Assembly (NCBI RefSeq): GCF_005250615.1
Contig: NZ_SULM01000004.1
Coordinates: 1 to 64,000, forward strand
Direction: 5' to 3'
Source of the DNA: Pseudomonas rhizoryzae
Lineage (GTDB): Bacteria; Pseudomonadota; Gammaproteobacteria; Pseudomonadales; Pseudomonadaceae
Length of the DNA stretch: 64,000 nucleotides
In this document: piece after piece, positions 9,716 through 17,377 of the stretch
How the letters are laid out: every line of letters begins with the position of its first letter
Numbering within the stretch: position 1 is the stretch's first letter
The notes under the pieces: generated by a model
Databases searched by the model: none
What the model saw: the letters and a program-made list of their open reading frames with translations, nothing else
Told to the model about the DNA's origin: nothing
Translations under genes and position numbers: made by a program

Positions 9716-10636
9716 ATGAGCTTCTTCGCCGCGCCGCCGACGCTGGAAACCACCGTCTTCACCCGCCTACCCGATCGCTATCGCCAGGCGAAGCGCACGG
9801 CCTGGGCCGATGCCAACCGCCAGGGGCGGGCCATCGACTCCTTCCTGGAAGGGCCGTCCTTCGATCGTCAGGGCAATCTCTACGTCACCGATATCCCCAA
9901 TGGGCGCATCTTCCGCATCGACCCCCAGGGTGAGTGGGAGCTGGTCTGCGAATACGACGGCTGGCCCAATGGCCTGAAGATCCATCGTGACGGCCGCATC
10001 TTCATCGCCGACTACAAGCGCGGGATCCTGCTGCTCGATCCGCTGCGCGGCGAGGTGGAAACGCTGCTGGGCAGCGCCGGCTCGGAAGGCTTCAAGGGCG
10101 TGAACGATCTGGTGTTCTCGCCGGCTGGGGATCTCTACTTCACCGATCAGGGCCAGACCGGCTTGCAGGACGCCAGCGGTCGGGTCTATCGCCTGGGCGC
10201 CGACGGCCAGCTCAGTTGCCTACTGGGCACCGTGCCCAGCCCCAATGGCATCGTCTTCGATCCGCGGTTCAACCACCTGTTGCTGGCGGTGACCCGAGCG
10301 CAGCAGATCTGGCGCATCCCGCTGGGCAATGGTCCGCTGATCGGCAAGGTCGGCGTCTTCGCCCAGCTGCATGGTGGGCTCGCTGGTCCGGACGGTCTGG
10401 CCTTGGATGAGGAGAGCAATCTCTATATCGCCCATACCGGCTTCGGCTCGGTCTGGCAGTTGTCGCCGGTGGCCGAGCCGCTGGCCCGGCTGAAATCCTG
10501 CGCCGGCATCAGCAACACCAACCTGGCCTTCGGCGGCCCCGAGGGGCGCAGCCTGTTCATCACCGAATCCGAGACCGGCAGCATCCTGCGGGTGGAGACC
10601 GGCGTACGGGGCCTACCCCTGTTCTCGCACCTGTAA
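9716..10636 (+). CDS. SMP-30/gluconolactonase family lactonase
   Basis: 306 aa six-bladed beta-propeller hydrolase. Conserved metal and active-site blocks are FLEGPSFDRQGNLYVTDI (metal-binding Glu), WPNGLKIHRDGRIFIADYK, GVNDLVFSPAGDLYFTDQG (Asn and Asp) and PDGLALDEESNLYIAHTG. Members hydrolyse sugar-acid or other lactones. I chose ATG 9716, preceded by AGGTG, because the longer reading frame from 9554 has an unusual Phe/Cys-rich start and overlaps the operator. It has no signal peptide. It heads an operon with the MFS gene 53 bases downstream and is divergent from the ABC importer. Confidence 0.85.
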   Translation: MSFFAAPPTLETTVFTRLPDRYRQAKRTAWADANRQGRAIDSFLEGPSFDRQGNLYVTDIPNGRIFRIDPQGEWELVCEYDGWPNGLKIHRDGRIFIADYKRGILLLDPLRGEVETLLGSAGSEGFKGVNDLVFSPAGDLYFTDQGQTGLQDASGRVYRLGADGQLSCLLGTVPSPNGIVFDPRFNHLLLAVTRAQQIWRIPLGNGPLIGKVGVFAQLHGGLAGPDGLALDEESNLYIAHTGFGSVWQLSPVAEPLARLKSCAGISNTNLAFGGPEGRSLFITESETGSILRVETGVRGLPLFSHL

Positions 10637-10664
10637 ACGGCGCTCCGGCGCCCCTATCAGCACC

Positions 10665-10683
10665 ACAATAATTACAACAGAGG
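10665..10683 (+). promoter_or_regulatory. A-rich Crc/Hfq-type site before MFS gene
   Basis: ACAATAATTACAACAGAGG precedes the ATG at 10690 and includes the likely ribosome site. Same class as the sites at 14308 and 19296. Confidence 0.45.
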
Positions 10684-10689
10684 TTATCC

Positions 10690-12033
10690 ATGAGTCAGAC
10701 CTATCCGGGGGCACAGCCGCCCTTGACCGATGCGGAAGGCGAACAACTGCTCGGGCGTGTCCTGTGGCGCATCCTGCCCTTCATCTTTGCCTGCTACGTG
10801 ATCAGCTACCTGGATCGCACCAACGTCGGCTTCGCCGCCATCAGCATGAACAAGGACCTGGGCCTCACGGCGACCATGTTCGGCTGGGCAGCGGGTCTGT
10901 TCTTCTTCGGTTATTTCATCTTCGAGATTCCCAGCAACCTGCTCATGCAGCGCTTCGGCGCGCGGATCTGGATCGCCCGGATCATGATCACCTGGGGCCT
11001 GATCTCCATGGCCACGGCCTTCGCCACCGGCCCGGTCAGCTTCAGTATCCTGCGCTTCCTGCTGGGGGTGGCCGAGGCCGGCTTCACCCCGGGGGTCTAC
11101 CTCTACTTCACCTACTGGTTCCCCGGGAAATGGCGCGCCAAGGCGACCGCCGCCTTCCTGCTGGGCATCCCGACCGCCAACATCATCGGCTCGCCGCTGT
11201 CGGGCTTGCTGCTGGACATCCACGACTTCATGGGGCTGAAGAACTGGCAATTCCTGCTGATAGTGGAAGCCCTGCCGGCGGTGTTGCTGGGTATCCTCTG
11301 CCTGTTCGTGCTGGTGGATTCGCCCGCCAAGGCGCGCTGGCTGTCGACCCGCGAGCGCACCTGGCTGACCGAGCGACTGGCCCGCGAACAGCGCGAGATC
11401 GGCGCGGCCCATGGCTCCACGCTGCGCGCTGCCCTGACCAATCCCAAGGTCTTCGTGCTGGCCGCCATCAACTTCTGCGGCATCGTCGGCTCCGTGGGCA
11501 TCGGCATCTGGATGCCGCAGATCATCAAGAGCCTGGGCATGCAGAACACCACCGTGGGGCTGGTGGCTACCATCCCCTATGTGCTCGGCGCCATCGCCAT
11601 GACGCTCTGGGCCCGCCAGGCCAACCTGAGCAGCCAGCGCTTGCCCTATGTGGCCGGCGCCCTGGGGTTGGCTGCCTGCGGCCTGATAGGCGCCGCGCTG
11701 TCGGCCGATCCGCTGCTGCGCATGAGCTGCCTGAGCGTGGCGGTGGCCAGCATCCTGTCCTTCCAGGCGACCTTCTGGGCCATTCCCTCCAGCTTCCTGA
11801 CCGGTCGAGCCGCGGCGGGTGGCTTGGCGATGATCGTCTCCATCGGCAACCTGGGTGGCTTCGTCGGGCCCTTCGCCATCGGCCTGGTCAAGGATGCGAC
11901 CCAGAGTTACTCCGGTCCCTTCTATGTGGTGGCCTCGGTGATGGTGCTGGGTATGGTGCTGATGCTCTGGCTGGGCGATCCGAGTCGGCGGGCACCGGTC
12001 AAGACCGGCGGCGAGGTGCCGCTGCGCACCTGA
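10690..12033 (+). CDS. MFS transporter, anion:cation symporter family
   Basis: 447 aa with about 12 membrane segments. The N-terminal block (CYVISYLDRTNVGFAAISMN) and LMQRFGARIWIARIMITWGL, with the following arginine-rich loop, are typical of the ACS family that imports hexuronates, glucarate, tartrate, phthalate and similar organic anions by proton symport. It is a close paralogue of the MFS protein at 14332. It probably imports the carboxylate processed by the SMP-30 lactonase encoded just upstream. Confidence 0.9.
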   Translation: MSQTYPGAQPPLTDAEGEQLLGRVLWRILPFIFACYVISYLDRTNVGFAAISMNKDLGLTATMFGWAAGLFFFGYFIFEIPSNLLMQRFGARIWIARIMITWGLISMATAFATGPVSFSILRFLLGVAEAGFTPGVYLYFTYWFPGKWRAKATAAFLLGIPTANIIGSPLSGLLLDIHDFMGLKNWQFLLIVEALPAVLLGILCLFVLVDSPAKARWLSTRERTWLTERLAREQREIGAAHGSTLRAALTNPKVFVLAAINFCGIVGSVGIGIWMPQIIKSLGMQNTTVGLVATIPYVLGAIAMTLWARQANLSSQRLPYVAGALGLAACGLIGAALSADPLLRMSCLSVAVASILSFQATFWAIPSSFLTGRAAAGGLAMIVSIGNLGGFVGPFAIGLVKDATQSYSGPFYVVASVMVLGMVLMLWLGDPSRRAPVKTGGEVPLRT

Positions 12034-12051
12034 GTCTGGATTGAGCGAAAA

Positions 12052-12076
12052 AGAAGGCGGCCAGGAGCCGCCTTCT
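12052..12076. terminator. Hairpin after MFS gene
   Basis: A perfect 10-bp stem AGAAGGCGGC / GCCGCCTTCT with loop CAGGA sits 19 bases after the MFS stop. It is flanked by A's upstream, so it would be followed by T's for minus-strand transcripts; likely bidirectional. Confidence 0.6.
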
Positions 12077-12305
12077 GCTTGTGCGGGTCTGGCACCGGTC
12101 TCCTGGATGCTGTGGCCGGCGCCAGGCGCGACGGGTGCTCCTGTAGTCATCACTCACGAAGAAGAGGGGCCGCTGTCGCTCGCTGAAGAGGACATGCGCG
12201 ACCGCTCGAACGCTCTGGTCCAGTCAGGCTATCCAGGCACTCGCCAATAGGTAAGGGAGTTGGGGCGCGGCGACCGCCCCGCGTGACGTTACCGCTCCTG
12301 AATGC

Positions 12306-12334
12306 AAAACGCCCGCTGCGGGCAGCGGGCGTTT
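12306..12334. terminator. Bidirectional terminator between convergent MFS and RraA-like genes
   Basis: An 11-bp perfect stem AAACGCCCGCT / AGCGGGCGTTT with loop GCGGGC. The A-tract on the left becomes a T-tract for the minus-strand RraA-like transcript. The rest of the 350-base gap (12034-12383) holds no supported gene. Confidence 0.75.
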
Positions 12335-12383
12335 CGGGGGGCAGCGGTCCAGCCCAAGCTATACGGGCTGGACAGGAAGACGA

Positions 12384-13058
12384 CTAGGGCAGGGCGCAGC
12401 CTTTCTTCTTGAGCGATTCCAGGACCCAGCTGCGGTCATTGGTGCCTTCGGCGATCTGCCGCATCTGCTTCTCTTCGGCGGCGTGCTTGGCGGCGGCGCG
12501 GTCATAGACCTCGGCGACCTGATCGTAGGGCACGCAGAGCAGGCCATCGTCGTCGCCGATGATCAGATCACCCGGCTCGATGACCATGCCATCGATGGCG
12601 ATGGGGACGTTGATCTCGCCCGGACCATCCTTGTAGGGGCCGCGGTGGGAGATGCCGGCAGCGAACATGGGGAAATCGCCCGCGCCGATGTTGGCGGCAT
12701 CGCGGATGGCGCCATTGATGACGATGCCGGCCACGCCGCGCTTGATCGCATAGGCCACCATCATCTCGCCGATCAGGGCATTGGTCAGGTCGCCGCCGGC
12801 ATCGGCCACGATCACGTCACCCGGCTGAGCGATGTCCAGGGCGTAGTGCAGCATCAGGTTGTCGCCCGGGCGCGCCTTCACGGTCAGCGCCGGGCCGGCC
12901 AGCACGCCCTGGCGGTGCATGGGGCGCAGGCGCGAGCCGCCGGCGGTCATGCGGTTCATGGAGTCGCTGACGTTGGCGACCGGAACCTCACGGTAACGCG
13001 CGACCCATTCGGCTGCGACCTTGCGTTGGGCATTGAGAACTCTGAATCCGATGGTCAT
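12384..13058 (-). CDS. RraA-like aldolase/decarboxylase (HMG/CHA aldolase superfamily)
   Basis: 224 aa. The fold is shared by the RNase E regulator RraA and the metal-dependent 4-hydroxy-4-methyl-2-oxoglutarate / 4-carboxy-4-hydroxy-2-oxoadipate aldolases. Here the aldolase pattern is present: VADAGGDLTNALIGEMM (GGDLTNA) and GIVINGAIRDAANI, where Arg then Asp are the substrate and metal residues. The C-terminal lysine-rich tail also matches the aldolase-type length. Products would be pyruvate or oxaloacetate fragments. I start at 13058 because AAGAGA is then 7-8 bases away; the ATG at 13064 is too close to it. Divergent from the dehydrogenase gene with a shared operator pair. Confidence 0.82.
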   Translation of the reverse strand: MTIGFRVLNAQRKVAAEWVARYREVPVANVSDSMNRMTAGGSRLRPMHRQGVLAGPALTVKARPGDNLMLHYALDIAQPGDVIVADAGGDLTNALIGEMMVAYAIKRGVAGIVINGAIRDAANIGAGDFPMFAAGISHRGPYKDGPGEINVPIAIDGMVIEPGDLIIGDDDGLLCVPYDQVAEVYDRAAAKHAAEEKQMRQIAEGTNDRSWVLESLKKKGCALP

Positions 13059-13062
13059 GGGC

Positions 13063-13085
13063 ATTTCTCTTGTGGGCTTTGTTGG
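13063..13085 (-). promoter_or_regulatory. Weak A-rich Crc/Hfq-type site before RraA-like gene
   Basis: On the transcribed strand CAACAAAGCCCACAAGAGAA precedes the start at 13058. It is a weaker match than the others because the A-N-N pattern is interrupted. Confidence 0.3.
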
Positions 13086-13112
13086 ATGCCGCTGGAGCGG
13101 GTGTTGAATTTC

Positions 13113-13197
13113 AGAATGGCATTTCTTTTTTAAACATTCAATGGCCGGATGCTCGTTAATAAATTCCTCGTTACGTCTAGTATTGCAACGCTGTTCC
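13113..13197. promoter_or_regulatory. Palindromic operator pair between RraA-like and dehydrogenase genes
   Basis: AGAATGGCATTTC at 13113-13125 and GCAACGCTGTTCC at 13185-13197 are two related imperfect palindromes in the 215-base divergent region, one toward each gene. The region is AT-rich and would hold both promoters. Confidence 0.5.
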
Positions 13198-13251
13198 ATT
13201 ATGCTAAGGTCAAAGCCTGCCTTTCTGGCTGTCCGCTCGACGGACGACGTC

Positions 13252-13265
13252 ATAACAACAAGGGA
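13252..13265 (+). promoter_or_regulatory. A-rich Crc/Hfq-type site before dehydrogenase gene
   Basis: ATAACAACAAGGGA precedes the ATG at 13274 and contains the AAGGG ribosome site. Confidence 0.5.
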
Positions 13266-13273
13266 CTACCCAC

Positions 13274-14251
13274 ATGACCCGCACCCTGCTCCTCACCGGC
13301 CCTGAACTCGCTCCCGACGCCATGGCCCTGGCTGCCGCCCATGGCATCCGCGTCGTGCCGACCCAGCCCTACATGCCCGCAGACGAACTGGTCGCGCTGA
13401 TCCGCAAGGAACAGCCCGACGCCATCATCGTCCGCCAGGGCAAGCTGACCCGCGAGATGATCGAGGCCTCGGCCAAACTCGAGATCATTGCCAAGCATGG
13501 CGTCGGCTACGACACCATCGACCTGCAGGCGGCCGCCGACCGGGGCATTCCGGTCACCATCGCCCTGGGCGCCAATGCCCAGTCGGTGGCTGAGCACGCC
13601 TTCGCCCTGATGTTCAGCGTCGCTCGGCAAACGCCTTGGCTGAATGCACGGATGCACGCCGGGCACTGGGACAAGGCCCAGTCCAATGGCACCGAGCTGT
13701 TCGGCAAGACCCTCGGCCTGGTGGGCCTGGGTTCCATCGGCAGCGTGCTGATGGACCTGGTGGCGCCCCTGCGGATGCAGGTGCGGGTCTACGATCCCTA
13801 TCTCCAGAGCCTGCCGGTGCGGGATCACGTGCAGCGCGAGGAGAGCTTCGATAACCTGTTGGCCGAGTGCGACGTCATCAGCCTGCATTGCCCGCTGACG
13901 GAGGCCAACCGCCACCTGTTCGGCGCCGCCCAGTTCGCTCGCATGCGTCCCGGCAGCCTGCTGATCAACACCGCCCGCGGTGAGCTGATCGATACCCAGG
14001 CGCTGGTAGCCGCGTTGCGCGACGGCCAGATCGCCGGTGCCGGCCTGGATACCTTCCATCCCGAGCCGCCGCCAGCGGATAGCGCTCTGTGGGGCCTCAC
14101 CAACCTGGTGGCGACCCCCCACGTGGGCGCCAACACCACCGAAGCCCGCGACCGGGTCGGTCTGGTGGCGGTGCAGCAGGTGCTCGATCACTGGAACGGT
14201 AAGAACGTAGAATCGCGCGCCGTGGTCAATCGTCACCTCATCGCGGCCTGA
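13274..14251 (+). CDS. D-isomer-specific 2-hydroxyacid dehydrogenase
   Basis: 325 aa NAD(P)-dependent enzyme interconverting a D-2-hydroxy acid and its 2-oxo acid. The Rossmann motif GLVGLGSIGS is near residues 147-156, followed by VYDPY. The catalytic Arg is in NTARGELID, the Glu in DTFHPEPPP, and the active-site His in TPHVGANT. Related to 3-phosphoglycerate and hydroxypyruvate dehydrogenases, but a biosynthetic SerA is unlikely because it lacks the ACT domain and lies in a catabolic cluster. Probably co-transcribed with the following MFS gene, although a hairpin lies between them. Confidence 0.88.
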   Translation: MTRTLLLTGPELAPDAMALAAAHGIRVVPTQPYMPADELVALIRKEQPDAIIVRQGKLTREMIEASAKLEIIAKHGVGYDTIDLQAAADRGIPVTIALGANAQSVAEHAFALMFSVARQTPWLNARMHAGHWDKAQSNGTELFGKTLGLVGLGSIGSVLMDLVAPLRMQVRVYDPYLQSLPVRDHVQREESFDNLLAECDVISLHCPLTEANRHLFGAAQFARMRPGSLLINTARGELIDTQALVAALRDGQIAGAGLDTFHPEPPPADSALWGLTNLVATPHVGANTTEARDRVGLVAVQQVLDHWNGKNVESRAVVNRHLIAA

Positions 14252-14263
14252 TTCTCGCTTCAG

Positions 14264-14295
14264 GGCGGGCGGTCTTCCTCCCGGAACCGCCCGCC
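14264..14295 (+). terminator. Intercistronic hairpin after dehydrogenase gene
   Basis: A 10-bp stem GGCGGGCGGT / ACCGCCCGCC with a 12-base loop. There is no T-run after it, so it may protect the mRNA or reduce read-through rather than fully terminate. Confidence 0.45.
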
Positions 14296-14307
14296 ACGTC
14301 TATCTCC

Positions 14308-14318
14308 ACAACAATAAG
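14308..14318 (+). promoter_or_regulatory. A-rich Crc/Hfq-type site before second MFS gene
   Basis: ACAACAATAAG lies just before ACGGAGAG and the ATG at 14332. Identical in sequence to the site at 19296. Confidence 0.5.
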
Positions 14319-14331
14319 ACGGAGAGCCTGA

Positions 14332-15663
14332 ATGACCTCTTCCACGCCCGAGATCAGCGAACTGGAACGCAGCACCATGCGCCGCGTTGCCTGGCGCATC
14401 CTGCCGTTCCTGATCGTCTGCTACCTCATCGCCATCATCGACCGCGGCAACATCGGCATGGCCTCGCTGGAGATGAACAAGGATCTCGGCCTGACGCCGG
14501 CGATCTTCGGTTTCGCCAGCAGCCTGTTCTTCTTTTCCTATTTCCTGGTTGAGGTGCCGAGCAATCTGGCGCTGCAACGCTTCGGCGCGCGCATCTGGAT
14601 CGCCCGGATCATGATCACCTGGGGCCTGATCTCGGCCGGCACCGCCTTCGTCCAGGGGGCCAACTCCCTGTATGTGATGCGCTTCCTGCTGGGCGCCGCG
14701 GAAGCTGGCTTCTTCCCCGGCGTGTTGCTGTACCTCACCTACTGGCTGCCCTCCAACTATAGAGCGCGCATGGTCGCCCTGTTCATGGTGGCGATCCCGG
14801 GCGCCAACTTCCTCGGTTCACCGCTCTCGGGCCTGCTGCTGAGCCTGGATGGCTGGATGGGCATGCGCGGCTGGCACTGGCTGTTCATCCTGGAAGGCAT
14901 CCCGGCGGTGCTGCTGGGCGTGGCCTGTCTGTTCGTGCTCACCGATCGCCCGGAACAGGCCAAGTGGCTGAGCGACGAACAGCGCAACTGGCTGACCCTC
15001 AAGCTGGCCGAGGAGCGCGGGCGCAAGACCAGCATTGGCCATATTTCCCTGTGGCAACTGCTCAAACACAAGGACATCTGGGTCATGGCGCTGATCTATT
15101 CCGGTGCGTCGGCGGCCGGTACCACCATGAGCGTCTGGGCACCGCAACTGCTCAAGACCTTCGGCCTGTCCAACCTGCAGATCGGCCTGACCAATGCCAT
15201 TCCCTATGGCTTGGCGTCCGTGGCGATGATCCTCTGGGGCCGTAGCTCGGATCGGAGTGGCGAGCGCCGCTGGCACACCTCGGTCACCCTGCTGCTGATC
15301 TCCGTGGGATTGTTCTTGGGCATGTTCACCTCGTCCCTGACCTCCACGGTGATCCTGCTGAGCCTGGTACTGATCGGGGCTTACTCGATGAAGGGCCCGT
15401 TCTGGGCGCTGGCGTCGGGCTGGCTGTCGTCGTCCACCGCCGCCGCCGGCCTGGCCGCCATCGGTGCCCTGGCCAACCTGATCGGGGGCGGGGTGATGGT
15501 CAACGTCTATGGCGCCATCCATGGCGCGACCCACAGCCACGCCCTGGCGGTACTGCCGCTGGCTACCCTGTGCGCCATCAGTGGCCTGCTGGTGCTGGTC
15601 ATGGGCCGCAAGGCCGCGCGGGCCAAGGCAGAAGCCCAGACCGTAGCGACCAACGCCGGTTAG
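14332..15663 (+). CDS. MFS transporter, anion:cation symporter family (second copy)
   Basis: 443 aa with about 12 membrane segments. It shares long blocks with the carrier at 10690 (for example RFGARIWIARIMITWGLIS), so the two are paralogues. The N-terminus CYLIAIIDRGNIGMASLEMN is the family signature. Expected to be a proton-coupled organic-anion importer. It is followed 106 bases later by the Tat-exported amidohydrolase gene, with two hairpins in the gap. Confidence 0.9.
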   Translation: MTSSTPEISELERSTMRRVAWRILPFLIVCYLIAIIDRGNIGMASLEMNKDLGLTPAIFGFASSLFFFSYFLVEVPSNLALQRFGARIWIARIMITWGLISAGTAFVQGANSLYVMRFLLGAAEAGFFPGVLLYLTYWLPSNYRARMVALFMVAIPGANFLGSPLSGLLLSLDGWMGMRGWHWLFILEGIPAVLLGVACLFVLTDRPEQAKWLSDEQRNWLTLKLAEERGRKTSIGHISLWQLLKHKDIWVMALIYSGASAAGTTMSVWAPQLLKTFGLSNLQIGLTNAIPYGLASVAMILWGRSSDRSGERRWHTSVTLLLISVGLFLGMFTSSLTSTVILLSLVLIGAYSMKGPFWALASGWLSSSTAAAGLAAIGALANLIGGGVMVNVYGAIHGATHSHALAVLPLATLCAISGLLVLVMGRKAARAKAEAQTVATNAG

Positions 15664-15727
15664 CGGCTCCGCTGCAAAGGCTGCCGACCGCACGTCGGCG
15701 GCTTCACGACTCAGCCAAGCACTGCTC

Positions 15728-15752
15728 ACTGCCGGCCCCAGCGGCCGGCAGT
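15728..15752 (+). terminator. Perfect hairpin directly upstream of the Tat amidohydrolase ribosome site
   Basis: A 10-bp perfect stem ACTGCCGGCC / GGCCGGCAGT with loop CCAGC, ending 17 bases before the ATG at 15770. A smaller hairpin (GCCGAC/GTCGGC) is at 15683-15699. There is no T-run; it could be an attenuator or processing site that lowers expression of the last gene. Confidence 0.4.
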
Positions 15753-15769
15753 CTATCGAGGATTTCTCC

Positions 15770-16702
15770 ATGACCTTCAATCGTCGGCGCTTCCTGAAAG
15801 CGAGCGCCCAGGCGAGTGCCGCCCTGTGCCTGTTCGACGCCCTCGGCGTCCAGGCTGCCACCCCGTTCTCCAGTATCCAGATGGCACCCAAGCTCAAGGC
15901 TCCGGCTGGTAGCGTCGACTGCCACATGCATCTCTACGATGACCGCTACCCGGCCGTCCCGGGTGCCAAGTTGCTACCGCCCAATGCGTCGCTGGACGAC
16001 TATCGCCAGCTCCAGGAGTTGTTGGGGTTGCAGCGGATGGTCATCGTCACCCCTTCCACCTATGGCACCGACAATCGCTGCATGCTCGATGGCCTGGCGC
16101 GCAGCGGAGGGCAGGCCCGGGGCGTAGCGGTCATCGACCGGCACATCACGGATGCCGAGCTACAGGAGCTGCACAAGGCCGGCGTACGCGGTATCCGCTT
16201 CAACCTCAGCTTCGGCGGTGCCGATCTGGACGATCTCGAGCCCCTGGCGGCGCGGATCGCCGAACTGGGCTGGAATGTCCAGGTGGTCGCTCCGGGCAAT
16301 CAGTTGGTGGAGCTGGAAAGCCGCCTGCAGCGGCTACCTACGCCGCTGGTGATCGACCACATGGGCCATGTGCCGCAACCGGAGGGGATCAATTCGGCAG
16401 CCTTCGCCGTCGTGGCCCGCCTACTGGACGCCGAGCGCACCTGGGTGAAGCTGTCGGGCCCTTACATCAAATCGCGCAGCGGTGCGCCGGACTACGCTGA
16501 TGTGGGCGCCGTAGCGCGGGAGCTGGTGCGTCGCCATCCGGAACGGCTGCTGTGGGGCAGCGACTGGCCGCATCCCACGGTGGTCAGCGGCAACAAGCCG
16601 GACGATGGCCACATCTTCGACCTGCTGGCCGACTGGGCGCCCGATGAAAAGGTGCGCACCGCCATCCTGCGCGACAATCCGGTCAGTCTGTACGGCTTTT
16701 GA
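15770..16702 (+). CDS. Tat-exported amidohydrolase-2 family hydrolase
   Basis: 310 aa. The N-terminus MTFNRRRFLKASAQASAAL is a twin-arginine signal with cleavage expected after LGVQA, so the mature TIM-barrel enzyme should act in the periplasm. Metal and active-site blocks are SVDCHMHLYD (HxH), VTPSTYGTDNRCM, GIRFNLSFGG, VIDHMGHVP and LLWGSDWPHP (Asp). This pattern resembles D-galactarolactone isomerase and 2-pyrone-4,6-dicarboxylate hydrolase (LigI). Substrate not determinable. A RBS (GAGGA) sits about 8 bases before the start. Last gene of the dehydrogenase-MFS-hydrolase run. Confidence 0.85.
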   Translation: MTFNRRRFLKASAQASAALCLFDALGVQAATPFSSIQMAPKLKAPAGSVDCHMHLYDDRYPAVPGAKLLPPNASLDDYRQLQELLGLQRMVIVTPSTYGTDNRCMLDGLARSGGQARGVAVIDRHITDAELQELHKAGVRGIRFNLSFGGADLDDLEPLAARIAELGWNVQVVAPGNQLVELESRLQRLPTPLVIDHMGHVPQPEGINSAAFAVVARLLDAERTWVKLSGPYIKSRSGAPDYADVGAVARELVRRHPERLLWGSDWPHPTVVSGNKPDDGHIFDLLADWAPDEKVRTAILRDNPVSLYGF

Positions 16703-16730
16703 GGGCGTATCCCGGCGGCTGCGAGTATCC

Positions 16731-16765
16731 CTCACCCCGGCCCTCTCCCAACGGGAGAGGGGGCG
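16731..16765. repeat. Intergenic palindromic repeat (CCCTCTCCC...GGGAGAGGG type)
   Basis: CCCTCTCCCAACGGGAGAGGG forms a perfect hairpin, flanked by CTCACCCCGG. A second copy in the opposite orientation is at 54167-54201. It lies after the amidohydrolase gene and may act as a terminator. Confidence 0.6.
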
Positions 16766-16797
16766 TTCAGGCAGGGCATTGAGTTGCGGCTGGCTTC

Positions 16798-16830
16798 GTA
16801 GGTTGCGGCTGAGCGCAGCGAAGCCCAACA
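16798..16830. repeat. Half copy of the GTAGGTTGGG element
   Basis: GTAGGTTGCGGCTGAGCGCA followed by GCGAAGCCCAAC matches half of the dispersed element found at 36961, 43844, 48822, 54329 and 57159. Confidence 0.6.
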
Positions 16831-16858
16831 CCACACTCAGCTATCAACTGTCAGCCTT

Positions 16859-17323
16859 TCAGCCTAGATCCCCATTGAGCTTGCGCAGCAGGCGCAGCAG
16901 CTCGGCGCGTTCAGTGTCGTCCAGCGGAGCGCTGGCGGCGCGGTCGCTGGCGGCGGCGCGTACCTTGAGTTCGCCCACCAGGGCGCGACCCTGGTCGGTG
17001 AGGTGCAGGGCGTAGGCGCGGCGGTCCTGGGTATCCCGTACGCGGGCGGCCAGGCCCTGGCTTTCGAGCTTGTTCAGCAGCAGCACCAGTTGTGGCGGCT
17101 CGATGGCCAGGCGGCGCGCCAGGTCGGCCTGCATCAGGCCCGGCTCCTGTTCGAGGATCACCAGGGCGGTGAATTGGGCGGGGCGCAGGTCATATTCGGC
17201 CAGGCTATCCACCAGGTGCTGGAACATCTTCATCTGGGCGCGGCGCAGGGCATAGCCTACGGCGGTATCCAGCCAGGGGGTGGTGGCGGTGTCCAGGGGC
17301 ACAGCGTCGTTAGGTGAAATCAT
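16859..17323 (-). CDS. MarR-family transcriptional regulator
   Basis: 154 aa winged-helix regulator. The DNA-binding core runs from about residue 45 (DLRPAQFTALVILEQEPGLM) through the recognition helix ADLARRLAIEPPQLVLLLNK to the wing at VRDTQDRRAYALHLTDQG. MarR proteins in this position often respond to aromatic acids. It lies 54 bases downstream of the sigma-54 activator gene on the same strand, so it may be co-transcribed with it. Target genes cannot be assigned. Confidence 0.88.
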   Translation of the reverse strand: MISPNDAVPLDTATTPWLDTAVGYALRRAQMKMFQHLVDSLAEYDLRPAQFTALVILEQEPGLMQADLARRLAIEPPQLVLLLNKLESQGLAARVRDTQDRRAYALHLTDQGRALVGELKVRAAASDRAASAPLDDTERAELLRLLRKLNGDLG

Positions 17324-17377
17324 CGGCGGGGAAGGCTTCCGTCGGATCGGGCGGGAGTAGGGCTCTGAGCCCTCATT

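Noticed and set aside
12041-12250. 69-codon frame after the MFS gene
   Set aside because: Starts with TTG, overlaps the 12052 hairpin, and has no clear ribosome site.
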